DNA of 64,000 nt from Paenibacillus sp. V4I7 (GCF_030817275.1 NZ_JAUSZD010000002.1:3100001-3164000); one strand, 5' to 3'; positions 35,908-44,967 are shown, counted from the first letter of the stretch. The notes: generated by a model not told the origin, from the sequence alone. Numbers and translations: made by a program.

Positions 35908-36096
35908 TTGTACTATTGTATATCCTGTGAAGAAACTCATAAATTGTCGGACTGTAATGGGGAAGTTTTCAAAACTGGTTTTATGTTCTTCGGAGGTAAG
36001 AAAATTCCATTAGGATACTGCTGTTCATCAAAGCAAACAGCCATCATAGTTGTTGAAGAAGCTAAAATAGAAATAGATACCAATATTGCTATTTGA
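35908..36096 (+). CDS. Small Cys-rich protein, zinc-ribbon-like
   Basis: 62 residues from TTG 35908 with AGGGTGA upstream. Begins MYYCISCEETHKLSDCNGEV and later has GYCC: a CxxC plus Cys pair spacing that would suit a single zinc site. A TATAAT-like -10 lies at about 35866. Function unknown. Confidence 0.5.
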   Translation: MYYCISCEETHKLSDCNGEVFKTGFMFFGGKKIPLGYCCSSKQTAIIVVEEAKIEIDTNIAI

Positions 36097-36593
36097 TAAT
36101 AAATAAGTTAATAGTCAGCTGATCCACAGACGTTTGAAGAAAATAACTAGAACTTCAAACTATTTTAAGAGAGCACATGGCTTGTGTGTAACAATATATA
36201 AAACACTTCACCGTACTGTACGGTGAACATAAATAGGTTACAATAAAGCCCTTGGTACTCAGGGCTTTATTTTGTTTGCAACCACTTTTGCTTCACAAAA
36301 GGGGAATGCAAACCGGTTTTGCTTCCATGCCTGAAAGGTGAAGGGCTTGCTCTTTGGAAAACTTTTGGATGAAAATGGACTATACCTTTAAGATTTTGCC
36401 AATCTTAGCAAACCCTCATTATCGATTTTCTTGTAATTAGTTCAAGAGTAAGATTTACTACTCTTGTAGATCCATTGTGGAGTCCTTTGACCTATTGATG
36501 GGGATGACGCAATGTATTCTCGAAAGGATGGATAGGCCCTATTGGATTCACACTGGTAAGTAATACAAAAAAACTACCCGAAGGTAGGTAACT
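36097..36593 (+). other. Gene-free stretch with palindrome and terminator
   Basis: About 500 bases without a convincing ORF. Contains the near-perfect palindrome TTCACCGTACTGTACGGTGAA (less its last base, 36209-36229), a possible operator, and the terminator at 36242. The rest is unassigned. Confidence 0.45.
36242..36275 (+). terminator. Rho-independent terminator
   Basis: AATAAAGCCCT pairs with AGGGCTTTATT, followed by TTGTTT. Confidence 0.8.
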
Positions 36594-36869
36594 CTACAAT
36601 TTCTTAAAGTTAAGAACAAGTCCACCAGTGCCTTCTAGACTCACAACCCATTTTAATGCGTTGCCTGATCCTATTTTTGCACTTACAGATACTTGAAGAT
36701 TGTTTAATTCAAAGTTGGTAAACTTGGCTGCGATTTTTTCAACGATTTCTTGAGTAAAGGGAACAAGTTCTTCATTGGTGTCGTCTTCTGTTAAGTCGTC
36801 GAGTGTATTAAAGGATTTTTCAACAGATTCTTTTTTGACTGGAATATAGAGCTGGATGTCATCTGGCAT
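36594..36869 (-). CDS. Small acidic protein, possibly Pepco/trypsin-co-occurring domain
   Basis: 91 residues on the minus strand with GGGAGATGATG upstream of ATG 36869. The C-terminal half (NNLQVSVSAKIGSGNALKWV; GGLVLNFKKL) is a beta-rich module resembling the small effector-associated 'Pepco' domains that sit beside protease-based defence modules; this is a weak memory-based match. No protease gene is adjacent. Inverted relative to array neighbours. Confidence 0.5.
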   Translation of the reverse strand: MPDDIQLYIPVKKESVEKSFNTLDDLTEDDTNEELVPFTQEIVEKIAAKFTNFELNNLQVSVSAKIGSGNALKWVVSLEGTGGLVLNFKKL

Positions 36870-36956
36870 AATATCATCATCTCCCTATAATTAATAGGAA
36901 AATTATACCATTATGTAGTTTTGAAGTCAGTAATTAAATGTAATTCTTGCATGAAC

Positions 36957-36983
36957 GGAGCCTAGAAATAGGCTCTTTTTGAG
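36957..36983 (+). terminator. Hairpin terminator
   Basis: GAGCCTAGAAATAGGCTCTTTTT. Confidence 0.7.
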
Positions 36984-37093
36984 CAAAAAAAGGAGATTCA
37001 AGAGGGCAGAATACTTATAACGAAAAAATACTACCTACGTGTTTGATTTGAGGGTTAAAATTGTCTGAACACATAAAATTATTGGAGGCACAT

Positions 37094-37666
37094 ATGCGAG
37101 ATATAGATTACAGCAATTATTTCTGGCAGGATGAAGCAATAAGATTGCGTGCAATACAACCAGAAGATTGGGAGAATCACTATATCAACCGTTTTGATAC
37201 TCCTGCACGGCGCCTTTTAGAGTGTGCGGTTGAATTGCCTCCTACAGTTACAGAGGCAAAATCATTTGCAGAATCATTTTCTGACTTCTCATCGAATCGT
37301 CTTATGTTTACTATCGAAAACTTGAACGGTGAAAATGTCGGCGGGATCAACCTAAACAGCATCGACGAAAAAAACGGAACGTTTAGCATCGGTATTCAAA
37401 TTGACAGAGACCACCGCGGCAAGGGTTACGGCACAAGGGCAGTAAACATACTTTTAAAGTACGCTTTCTTTGAACGTAGACTAAATAAGTTCAATGATTA
37501 CGTACTTGAAGGAAACGAAGCATCCACTGCAATGATGAGAAAGGTCGGATGCGTTCAAGAGGGGGTTCGTCGCCAGGTATTCTATACTAATGGACGATAT
37601 TTTGATTCCATTTTGTTTGGGCTAACCAAGGATGAATATGTTGAGCATCTCTCAAAGATCAACTAA
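37094..37666 (+). CDS. GNAT-family N-acetyltransferase, RimJ/RimL type
   Basis: 190 residues with the acetyl-CoA-binding loop DRDHRGKGYGTRAVNILL (GNAT motif A, about residues 117-134) and motif B region NEASTAMMRKVGCVQEGVRR. Transfers acetyl to an amino group of an unknown protein or small molecule. ATG 37094 has GGAGG at 37084-37088; an upstream TTG at 37061 would add 11 residues. The stop TAA (37664-37666) lies in the following left box, AACTAACGG. Confidence 0.9.
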   Translation: MRDIDYSNYFWQDEAIRLRAIQPEDWENHYINRFDTPARRLLECAVELPPTVTEAKSFAESFSDFSSNRLMFTIENLNGENVGGINLNSIDEKNGTFSIGIQIDRDHRGKGYGTRAVNILLKYAFFERRLNKFNDYVLEGNEASTAMMRKVGCVQEGVRRQVFYTNGRYFDSILFGLTKDEYVEHLSKIN

Positions 37667-37748
37667 CGGAGAAACTATAGCTCAATCACAACACGACGGC
37701 AGCCGGCACTGATATGCCGTTGTTCGTTGAACTAAAGGGCAGGAATAT
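37660..37748 (+). repeat. Array repeat, complete
   Basis: L box CAACTAACGGAGAAACTATA at 37660-37679, supplying a stop codon. Imperfect stem CGGCAGCCGGCA...TGCCGTTG. R box GTTGAACTAAAGGGCAGGAA at 37725-37744. Confidence 0.9.
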
Positions 37749-37827
37749 GTCTGTTGTAGATTACAAACATATTAAGGATTATGAGTTGCCTCCACATTAT
37801 AAGCACATAATCATTGGACTTAACTAA
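37747..37827 (+). CDS. 26-codon mini-ORF filling a very short unit
   Basis: ATG 37747 at the edge of the R box to TAA 37825-37827 inside the next L box: MSVVDYKHIKDYELPPHYKH plus IIIGLN. There is no ribosome site. It may be the tail of an eroded gene, but its frame is open from box to box. Confidence 0.25.
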   Translation: MSVVDYKHIKDYELPPHYKHIIIGLN

Positions 37828-37897
37828 CGCAGAAAGATAGTGGAGAAGCTCATTCAAAGAGGCTTCTCCTTTGTTTGTTGAATTAATGGGAGTTTAC
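37820..37897 (+). repeat. Array repeat, complete
   Basis: L box TTAACTAACGCAGAAAGATA at 37820-37839. Stem GGAGAAGC...GCTTCTCC at 37842-37870. R box TTGAATTAATGGGAGTTTAC at 37877-37896. Confidence 0.85.
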
Positions 37898-37954
37898 TCC
37901 AACGCTTTAGTATTTTAGAATTAGATTGAAATAGGTCAAGAAAGGGGTAGAGCC

Positions 37955-38404
37955 TTGTACCGAGTTGATGTTGCATATGCTTTGATTACAAATGAAGAGA
38001 AAGATAAAGTTTTAATTGTTAGAAATATACATACTTCGAGTTGGTCGTTACCAGGTGGATCTGTAGAGATTGAAGAATCGTGGTCTTCAGCAGCTGTTAG
38101 GGAAACCAAAGAAGAAACAGGTTTTGAAGTTGAATTATTGGGTATTTGTGCAGTAAACGAATGCTTTTTTGAAGAAAAAAATGAACACGTAGTATTTGTA
38201 ACATTTAAAGCAAAGACAGTAAAAACAGATATTATGATTACACGACCTCATGAAATAGCTGAAGTAATGTGGGTAGATCTTGATGAGGCTAATCATAAAA
38301 TGCCTTACTATAAATGTGGATTAAAGAAACTGATTGAATCAGATGTAATTCCTTATGATTTTCAAGGCAAACAAACCTTACGAACATACAACTCGTTAAG
38401 CTAA
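37955..38404 (+). CDS. Nudix hydrolase
   Basis: 149 residues with a complete Nudix box, GGSVEIEESWSSAAVRETKE followed by ETGF (about residues 35-58), fitting GX5EX7REUXEEXGU. It hydrolyses a nucleoside diphosphate linked to another group; substrate unknown. TTG start at 37955 after AAAGGGG. The gene's stop TAA (38402-38404) is in the next left box (AGCTAACGAAAAACG). Confidence 0.93.
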   Translation: MYRVDVAYALITNEEKDKVLIVRNIHTSSWSLPGGSVEIEESWSSAAVRETKEETGFEVELLGICAVNECFFEEKNEHVVFVTFKAKTVKTDIMITRPHEIAEVMWVDLDEANHKMPYYKCGLKKLIESDVIPYDFQGKQTLRTYNSLS

Positions 38405-38490
38405 CGAAAAACGATAGCTTAATAACAAGATCTAGCAGGCTACCGGTGATGAATTCGGTGGCCTATTCCGCTCCCTCAGAGAATAGTTTA
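38397..38490 (+). repeat. Array repeat with variant right box
   Basis: L box TAAGCTAACGAAAAACGATA at 38397-38416, with the Nudix stop. Stem AGGCTACCGGT...TCGGTGGCCT. The usual R box is replaced by GCTCCCTCAGAGAATAGTTT at 38470-38489, a variant also seen near 41451 and 51551. Confidence 0.8.
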
Positions 38491-38586
38491 ATCAATTATT
38501 GGGTACTCTTTAGGGTAAAAAACTTCAAATATCAGGTGTAATCAGAGAATAAGTTTTTAATAATTTTGAAGGAGAGTTTGATTTAG

Positions 38587-38871
38587 ATGAACAACCTTAA
38601 GTTTTTTGTTTATCAAGTTTTACTTTCATTTCTCGGTATTTCAGTTGATATTCTGTTTAGAGAATTTATATATGATTCGTCCTTTTTTAATAATAGATAT
38701 ATTCCAGCACTAATTGAGACATTAATAAATGGTGTCTTACTATATTTTACGTTTAAATTATATTCTTCTTTAAAAACAACTAAATTACGATACAAGATTT
38801 TAATACATATTGCTGCTTTTATTTTAGGAGCAATATTGGTGGGGTTAACGGGGAGTTTTGTGGACATGTAA
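38587..38871 (+). CDS. Small three-helix membrane protein
   Basis: 94 residues, with helices at about 5-22, 39-58 and 70-90. ATG 38587 with AAGGAGAG upstream. No family recognised. AT-rich single-gene unit. Confidence 0.7.
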   Translation: MNNLKFFVYQVLLSFLGISVDILFREFIYDSSFFNNRYIPALIETLINGVLLYFTFKLYSSLKTTKLRYKILIHIAAFILGAILVGLTGSFVDM

Positions 38872-38889
38872 AGGTGGGTGTTTTTATTT

Positions 38890-38992
38890 CGTTGAACTAA
38901 CGGAAACTATAGTTGAATAAACATCAATGGACGAAGCTGCCGGCACGATCGGCAGCTTCGTTACGTTAACGGGCAGATTAATTCAAATAAAT
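38890..38992 (+). repeat. Array repeat, complete, strongest stem
   Basis: L box GAACTAACGGAAACTATAGT at 38894-38913. Stem ACGAAGCTGCCGG...CGGCAGCTTCGT at 38931-38961. R box TACGTTAACGGGCAGATTAA at 38962-38981. Same stem family as 17615. Confidence 0.93.
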
Positions 38993-39056
38993 CATTTTCC
39001 TTAAAGTGGGAAAATGTTAAGCTCAAGGAAAGAAATTGTGGGGAGACATTGAATTT

Positions 39057-39317
39057 ATGAATATTAATGAAATCAGAGATTTAGTCAAAAGAAGATACCC
39101 CCTCTGGAATATATACTTAAGCCAATCTGGAGTGGCAATCTGGATAAATATGAATGATGGGTACAATTCATTTATATTACAAGTAACCCCAAAAGATGGG
39201 GTAGGAATATCAAAATGGAAGGAATCAGAGGGCTTAGACTTCAGTGGTCACGATGAATCATTTAACAGTCTAAATGAAGCATTGGATTATATGGATTCAA
39301 AGATATCTCAGAAATGA
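39057..39317 (+). CDS. Small hypothetical protein
   Basis: 86 residues (MNINEIRDLVKRRYPLWNIY at the start), soluble, Trp-rich. ATG 39057 chosen because GGGGAGAC lies at about 39040-39047. The helix-strand pattern is reminiscent of small phage or immunity proteins, but no family can be given. Confidence 0.6.
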   Translation: MNINEIRDLVKRRYPLWNIYLSQSGVAIWINMNDGYNSFILQVTPKDGVGISKWKESEGLDFSGHDESFNSLNEALDYMDSKISQK

Positions 39318-39331
39318 GGATGTAGACCAGC

Positions 39332-39425
39332 ATTGAGCTAATGGTGAACGATAGCTGAATAGAGACACCGCGGCAGCCGGCAATCGGCTGCCGTTTTCCG
39401 TTGAAATAACGGGCATTTTTACGCA
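39332..39425 (+). repeat. Array repeat, complete
   Basis: L box GAGCTAATGGTGAACGATAG at 39334-39353. Stem CGGCAGCCG...CGGCTGCCG at 39370-39393. R box GAAATAACGGGCATTTTTAC at 39402-39421. Confidence 0.92.
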
Positions 39426-39531
39426 ATAGTTCAAAATTATATACGTAACTTTATTGGTTCTGTACGTCTATATATGTATAATAATGGAAGTTACCTCGGT
39501 TCTAAATTTATAATTGGAAGGGAATGGAAAA

Positions 39532-39966
39532 ATGATAAAAAGTAAACTCTTATCTTTACTCATTATATTGGTGCTTTCAGGTTGTCAAAATGATGAAATA
39601 TCTGTTGCTCAGTTAGATAATATTAAATTAGAAATAGTTAATAAAACAAATCAGCCAGAAGGCGTTAGTTATTCCATAAAGCTAACAAATGAATCAGGAC
39701 ACGTAATTAAACAAAATAACATATATTTGAGTTTCCCTTTAAAGACTCAGGATAATGGAATATTAGGAAATACATTTAAAATTGAAGCAACTGGAAACAA
39801 GCTAAACATAAAGGACAATGAGGAATTAATAGTTAATGTTTTTGCTCTAAAAAAAGGGTATGAAGGCAATAGTAATTTGGATTTAGATCACCCTTATGTG
39901 GAAATTAAAGGATATATTGATGAAATGAAAGGTGAGAATATGTTTCATACTGGACATGGTACTTAA
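39532..39966 (+). CDS. Predicted lipoprotein, unknown function
   Basis: 144 residues, lipobox LVLSGC (Cys18). The mature part looks like a single beta-sandwich (VSYSIKLTNESGHVIKQNNI), similar in style to small extracytoplasmic Ig-like domains. ATG 39532 chosen for GGAAGGGA at 39516-39523. No homologue recognised. Confidence 0.75.
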   Translation: MIKSKLLSLLIILVLSGCQNDEISVAQLDNIKLEIVNKTNQPEGVSYSIKLTNESGHVIKQNNIYLSFPLKTQDNGILGNTFKIEATGNKLNIKDNEELIVNVFALKKGYEGNSNLDLDHPYVEIKGYIDEMKGENMFHTGHGT

Positions 39967-39978
39967 ACAAAGGGTTCA

Positions 39979-40017
39979 TTGAACTAACGACGGCAACTGT
40001 CACACAATCGGCAGCCG
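39979..40017 (+). repeat. Array repeat, partial
   Basis: TTGAACTAACGACGGCAACT (39979 on) is a shortened L box; remnant stem ATCGGCAGCCGAT at 40007-40019. No R box. Confidence 0.65.
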
Positions 40018-40059
40018 ATGTCCTTTGATACTCCTGTTTATTTCTAAAGGAAGTGAAAA

Positions 40060-40263
40060 ATGAAACTGCCTTATAAAGTTGGATATTTACTAACAGTATT
40101 CTGGTTTTTCTTGGTTGCTTACGGATTTAATAAATTTGATTCAGATAATGAAAGTAAAAAGGTTGAATTTGTTTTGTTTTCTGCTTTTGCTGGGCTAATT
40201 TTATTCCCAATTTATTTCATTATCGTTTATTTATATTACCGTTTATTCAAGCGAACACCATGA
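40060..40263 (+). CDS. Small two-helix membrane protein
   Basis: 67 residues, helices at about 8-24 and 38-61, basic C-terminus. ATG 40060 with AAGGAAGTG upstream. No family recognised. Confidence 0.6.
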   Translation: MKLPYKVGYLLTVFWFFLVAYGFNKFDSDNESKKVEFVLFSAFAGLILFPIYFIIVYLYYRLFKRTP

Positions 40264-40279
40264 ATCAAGAATGCTCAAG

Positions 40280-40470
40280 TCGTTCAACTAACGAAGAACG
40301 ATAGCTCAATAAAACAGTGGTAGTCTAGGACTTTATTTTCTCGTCCAAGGCTGCCGCTGTTTCTTTTATTGGGGTCAGTCTAAAACTTATTTTACGAAGG
40401 CTGCCGATTTTGTAATTCTAAAACCCGCGTGGGATCAGCAACTCCAGTCTAAAACTTTATTTTCAACGAA
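40280..40470 (+). repeat. Left box followed by a triplicated AGTCTAAAACTTTATTTT motif
   Basis: L box TCAACTAACGAAGAACGATA at 40285-40304. Then three related words: AGTCTAGGACTTTATTTT (40323), AGTCTAAAACTTATTTTA (40377) and AGTCTAAAACTTTATTTT (40446), the first two followed by an AGGCTGCCG stem half. It looks like a repeat whose inside was amplified. Confidence 0.55.
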
Positions 40471-40543
40471 CAGCAAGACAGTTTAGGATGAGAGGGCTGG
40501 CAAGTAGCTCTCTTTTCTATTGTGTGCATAGATAGGTAAATTA

Positions 40544-40552
40544 TGGTAATAA
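40544..40552 (+). promoter_or_regulatory. Extended -10-like element
   Basis: TGGTAATAA, 40 bases before ATG 40592. Confidence 0.4.
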
Positions 40553-40591
40553 TGACCTTTGTGTAAATTTGATATGACAAGGGGAACTTCT

Positions 40592-41112
40592 ATGCACTTT
40601 GTAATAGGTTTCATCATCATTGGGGCAGCTTATCGGTGGGGGGATTGGCGGAACTGGAAGAAGTATCATTCGACCATGATGTACTTTGCGCTGGGGAACT
40701 TACTGTACCACTATCTCTGTGCCAACCATCTGTTATGGCAGTTAATGCCTGACTTTTCCCTTAGTCATAGTATAACCGAAATGATCTATACCTTTATTGT
40801 TTTCCCGGCTACAGCGCTGCTATTCCTAACGACTATCCAGAGGGTCGGATGAAGGTCGTCTTTCACTATATCCAATGGGTACTCATTTACGGCGGTACAG
40901 AATACGTTTTGCATATGTTCGGGCGAATTCAGTATCAATATGGCTGGGGGTTTTGGTGGTCCTTGTTATTTGACTGCACGATGTTTCCTATGTTGAGACT
41001 TTTCTCGGTGAAGCCCCTGCTGGCGTATTTAGCTTCAGCTGTGCTTACGGTCTTCTGGGTGGTGCTGTTCAAGGTTCCGGTGAATGTGCCAATTGAGCTT
41101 AGGGGATCGTAG
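40592..41112 (+). pseudogene. CBO0543-family membrane protein split by a frameshift
   Basis: ATG 40592 (after AAGGGGAAC) encodes 86 residues (MHFVIGFIIIGAAYRWGDWR). An overlapping frame from 40849 gives a further 87 residues (WVLIYGGTEYVLHMFGRIQY; FWWSLLFDCTMFPMLRLF). Both parts together match one CBO0543-type protein of about 170 residues with five helices. The junction is ATGA, so a coupled split gene cannot be excluded, but a one-base indel near 40849 is simpler. Function of the family is unknown; these are common in sporeformers. Confidence 0.65.
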
Positions 41113-41530
41113 CGCCCTATAGCTGATCTAGATGCAAAAAGTGCATGTCATTTTTAAGGAATTGATGGCAGAAGGCAGTTGTTCTGCACAACATGCAGGT
41201 CATTTGAGCGATATGGCTTGGAATCGGGGTGAAATGAGGTAATTACCTGTAGGAAATGCAGGTTGTGATTTATGCGAAGGATGTCCTGGTCTAATGACTA
41301 GGCTTTTTTTCTATTTGATATCCAATTCCTTTGTCAAATTAGGTGACATTTAATAACTTTCCACCTCAAAACTGAACCCTTAATACACTACCCTTATGGT
41401 TATGGAGTCGTGTTGTTTTTCCTCCGCTACAATTAACGATTGTCACTAAGCTCCCTCAGAGAATAAGGTTTTTCTCACGAATTCTCGCTCATTCGCAGGA
41501 TTTCAATATGCATGTTAAATAGGAGTTCAG
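41113..41530 (+). other. Gene-free stretch left of IS110 copy 2
   Basis: No ORF. Holds a variant box AGCTCCCTCAGAGAATAAGG at 41449-41468 and a weak hairpin with T-run near 41288-41312. The left end of the IS110 element lies somewhere near its right edge. Confidence 0.4.
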
Positions 41531-41677
41531 GTGTTTGGGTAGTGTGTGGCAGGCAGTTCCGTTAGAGAGCATGCGGGAACAGAAGGTGCTGATTATTTTT
41601 ACAACATCTTCCATGAAAAAGTTATACTGCACGCTTCTCTCCACAAGGTCCTTGGGGATTCACTCTCCCAAATCTCG

Positions 41678-41761
41678 ACGGGTCTATGCCCTCACATTCC
41701 TTCGTCCTATCTTCCCAAGGTGTGGAGTCCGATCAACGTTAACGGAACGGGTCTATGCCCT
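41678..41761. ncRNA. Candidate bridge-RNA region of the IS110 element
   Basis: Two copies of ACGGGTCTATGCCCT (41678-41692 and 41747-41761) enclose AACGTTAACGGAACGGG. The word CGTTAACGG (41737-41745) equals the core of the R box at which both IS110 copies sit. A bridge RNA carries target- and donor-matching loops, so this is where its target loop could be. The RNA's ends and strand are not established. Confidence 0.35.
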
Positions 41762-41847
41762 AAAGCTGAAAAATCTCGGTACTCGGTGCTTTCTTTGTTA
41801 GATCCTGCGAATGAGCCAATCTACGTGTCAGGGTTACGATTCGCTTT

Positions 41848-43124
41848 TTATGCTGCTAATGGTAGCTGGGCCTTATCCATGGAGAATGATTGTCCTTCTC
41901 TTGCCATGGCTACAAGCATACGGGCTAGTTTCCCAATCAGCTTCATCATGGACTGCATTTTCGTCATTCGTTTCACTTCGGTATTATGCGCATGCAAGGC
42001 TTGGAACGCTTCATTGAAAGATAACAGGTGAAACACAGTGAAGTAGAGATGCTTGCGCAGTAGTGAGTTGCCTCGTTTGGTGAGCTTGATTTGCCCCTTA
42101 TACTTGCCTGAACTTCGTTCTGCTAAGTTCAATCCTGCCTTGCGCAATAATTGATTTCCGCGAGACAGCTTACGTAAATCCCCGCCAAATGCCAATATGG
42201 CATCCGTTGCAGGAACGGAAGCACCGACTGATCGAACGAGATCTGAACAAGGAATTTCAGGCAGTACCTTTTCAATCATCTCGTCCGCTTCATCAATGAT
42301 TCGGCAGATTCTTTCATACTCTTCGATGAGGTGCCTCAGCTCCCATTTGTCTTCTTCAAGGGCAGTAGTGTCTCCCACGCTATGTCTAGCGAGTGATTGA
42401 AGTTCCATCGCCTTGTTCTTACCTCGCACCCCGCCAGGTCTGGCCATATACTCACCCCAGATCTGTACCATTTGCTCCGGAGTTAGCTGCAATAGGTCAG
42501 AAGGGGCTGGGAACCGGCGCAAAGTGGCCAAGGAACGATCGCTAAAAATATCATCAAATGCTTGTCTGTATTCTGGAAACCGGATATCGAGCCAGCGGTG
42601 GATTCTATTCTTAATCCGTCCTGATTTAACAACCCAGTGCTCTCTGTTTGTAACCATAACCCGTAAGCGGCGGAATGCTTCATCCTTTGGAGAGAAGGGC
42701 GTGTAGAACCCACGACTCACCGCATCGGCGATGACCAGAGCATCTTTTGGGTCGTTCTTGGAAGGTGAGTTATCTCTGTTTTCCTTATTGCGTTTGGTTG
42801 TCATTGGATTGACAAGAGCCACATCAATTCCTTGACCCACCAACCAGTTGGCAATATTGAACCAGTAGTGACCGGTGCTCTCCATTCCTACAACGAGGTC
42901 ATTCATGCCGTGCATCTTCTGTATTTCCGAATACTGTGTTCTAAATGCTCAAAGCCAGCTAGGTCATTCGAAAATAGAATAGGCCGCTTAGTGAGGACAA
43001 TACCTCGAAAATTAATGGCTTGTGCAGCGTGCTTCTCCTTGGCAATGTCGATGCCTATGACCAGAGTGGTAGTGGAGATTCGTTCTACGCGTTGATTTTG
43101 AGACTTAATTGGATTAGACTTCAT
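41848..43124 (-). pseudogene. IS110-family transposase with a one-base deletion
   Basis: ATG 43124 after TAGGAGGCG. The N-terminal RuvC-like DEDD part (VIGIDIAKEKHAAQA; VVGMESTGHYWFN; SKNDPKDALVIADAV) and the C-terminal Tnp part (ASVPATDAILAFGGD; AGLNLAERSSGKYKGQ, the serine region) are all present. However, CTGTATTTCC at about 42920 lacks one A found in copy 1 (CTGTAATTTCC), so the frame breaks after about 70 residues. Restoring it would give a full protein of about 425 residues. Confidence 0.9.
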
Positions 43125-43230
43125 GATAACGCCTCCTAAGGTGAGTTCTGAGGGCTGCAACCCAGTACATACTCATCCTAGCGAGGCGTCCTTTTTTCTG
43201 CAAGTTCAATCTACTAACACCTACAGGAAT

Positions 43231-43252
43231 GTTAACGGGCAGTAGAACGTGG
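43231..43252 (+). repeat. Array repeat, right box exposed by IS110 copy 2
   Basis: GTTAACGGGCAGTAGAACGT, directly at the IS110 end, as at 12708. Confidence 0.85.
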
Positions 43253-43428
43253 ACACTATTATTTTGCGCAACTGCTGCAACATAAATTAATTTTACTTAA
43301 AAAAGGGATCATTTCGATTAAGGATGATATATTTTATCTATTTTTTAACATTATGCTCAAGTGAACCATGGATGTTAAAATAATGGTGCTTCTCGTAACT
43401 CTATGCAACCTAAGAAAGGGATTCTTAA

Positions 43429-44937
43429 ATGAAAAAAAGTTTTAAGAGAATTACTACTACCATATTATCAGCAGCTTTACTTGGAGTTACCATCAACCAA
43501 GCAGAAGCAGTCTCTATTTCTTTTAACGATGTGTCACCTAGTTTCTGGGGTTATTCTAACATTCAATGGGCTATCGAAAATAAGATTGTAGATGGATATC
43601 CAGATTACTCTTTTAAGCCTAATCAAAAAGTTGAACAAGCAGAATTTATAGCTATGCTAATCCGTGCATACCAACCAAGTGAGTATGATCCTAAATCAGA
43701 AACGGGAAAATGGTCAGCACCATATATGAGATATGCCAATAAAATGGGATGGAAAGTTGTAACTCCTTCATCTTTAGGTGGTTATAGTCCTGTATATTTA
43801 AATAGGGGTATGGTGGCACAATATCTTGCAAACGCTACAGGTAAAAATTACAGTACAGATGATTCCATACAATACTTGCTTGATCTTGGACTATCAGAAG
43901 GCAAGACAGATAAGAGCATAAACGGATTCCAAAAAGGTGATGAGGTAACACGAACAGAAGCACTTACCTTTATTGAACGATTGAAAAAGCAAGTGAACAC
44001 ACTTCAATCAAGTCCTTTGATCGAAGAAAAATATGAATCGATGCGTATTCGGGTAATGGACAAAAAGCTGCAAACAGACAGCCCACCTGTTATCGTGGAG
44101 GGCACGGTGTTGGTTCCTCTTAGTTCCATCTCAGAGTCACTCGGTGCGTCAGTGGAGTGGAATCAACAAAACAATAACGTGATCATTACAAAATGGTCAA
44201 AGAAAATTTCGCTGACTGTCGGAGAAATATCAGCACGGGTTGAGAATAACGCGGCTAATGAATCATACGACTATTGGCTTAATATTCCGATTAGTATTAT
44301 TAATAGTCGAGTATATGTACCTTTGCGGTTCATTTCTGAGCAGCTCGGATATAAGGTGGACTACGATAACAATACCATCTCGATCCTGTCGCCGTATGCA
44401 GGTCGGTACACGGAGAATTATTTCGCTCAGATCCTCTCAGGTGATTTGGAGAGAAGCAGAGGCATCTTAGTAGGCAATATGGGCGCATATGGTTTAAGCA
44501 ATTATGAGCACCCTCCGTTGAAAACTATTCAACCTGCTTCCAAAGTGGCGTACCTGTTTCCAGAGGGAGAGGCGCTGCGGTTTTTCATGATTGAAAACAA
44601 TGAAACCATAACCTTCTTTGAATATAAGGATGATTTTTTCGTTGCCACTTGGCAGGCTCATGTCGAACAGGTTGAAGGCAACGCCATTGAACAACTATTT
44701 GCGGACAAGCTTAAGGATCATACAGGATCGACACCAAAAATCAATAAGCCCTTCCTTTATTACTACGTTGAACCTTACGGGAAAACGATCCATAGATCAG
44801 GCCGAATTGATATCAATGGCAAGTATACAGAAACTGGATACAGAAATGTGCGCGAAGATGCGATGCAGTCTTTTGGAACGATTTCGCTCGTGCTTCCAAA
44901 TGAGGTTCGAAATGAATTTGTAATTTCCACGGATTGA
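43429..44937 (+). CDS. Secreted surface protein with SLH and stalk (copper amine oxidase N-terminal-like) domains
   Basis: 502 residues. After a signal peptide of about 27 residues there is an S-layer homology domain (FNDVSPSFWGYSNIQWAIEN; IVDGYPDYSFKPNQ), with a second weaker SLH-like stretch to about residue 190, for attachment to cell-wall polymer. Residues about 200-325 form a stalk domain (VIVEGTVLVPLSSISESLGA; RVYVPLRFISEQLGYKVDYD). The C-terminal 180 residues are unrecognised. It follows the IS110-exposed R box and is large for an array gene. Confidence 0.85.
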   Translation: MKKSFKRITTTILSAALLGVTINQAEAVSISFNDVSPSFWGYSNIQWAIENKIVDGYPDYSFKPNQKVEQAEFIAMLIRAYQPSEYDPKSETGKWSAPYMRYANKMGWKVVTPSSLGGYSPVYLNRGMVAQYLANATGKNYSTDDSIQYLLDLGLSEGKTDKSINGFQKGDEVTRTEALTFIERLKKQVNTLQSSPLIEEKYESMRIRVMDKKLQTDSPPVIVEGTVLVPLSSISESLGASVEWNQQNNNVIITKWSKKISLTVGEISARVENNAANESYDYWLNIPISIINSRVYVPLRFISEQLGYKVDYDNNTISILSPYAGRYTENYFAQILSGDLERSRGILVGNMGAYGLSNYEHPPLKTIQPASKVAYLFPEGEALRFFMIENNETITFFEYKDDFFVATWQAHVEQVEGNAIEQLFADKLKDHTGSTPKINKPFLYYYVEPYGKTIHRSGRIDINGKYTETGYRNVREDAMQSFGTISLVLPNEVRNEFVISTD

Positions 44938-44967
44938 TATTAATAGGTGGCATGAACGAGTTTCATT

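Larger units (their letters stand above)
41530..43230 (-). mobile_element. IS110-family element, copy 2 (frameshifted transposase)
   Basis: The right end is fixed by identity with copy 1 and abuts R box GTTAACGGGCAG (43231-43242). The left end is only approximate, since copy 1 lacks it. There are about 320 non-coding bases beyond the transposase stop and only about 105 before its start. A long downstream non-coding end is the pattern of the IS1111 group, where the bridge RNA is encoded there. Confidence 0.8.

Noticed and set aside
36209-36229. Riboswitch-like structure
   Set aside because: Only a simple palindrome is visible, with no known aptamer motif; recorded as a possible operator.
40849-41112. 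Independent second CBO0543 gene
   Set aside because: It lacks a ribosome site and continues the domain of the upstream ORF, so a frameshifted single gene is simpler.
41535-43095. Plus-strand ORFs across the IS110 copy
   Set aside because: They are antisense shadows of the transposase and its non-coding end; the minus-strand protein has clear DEDD motifs.
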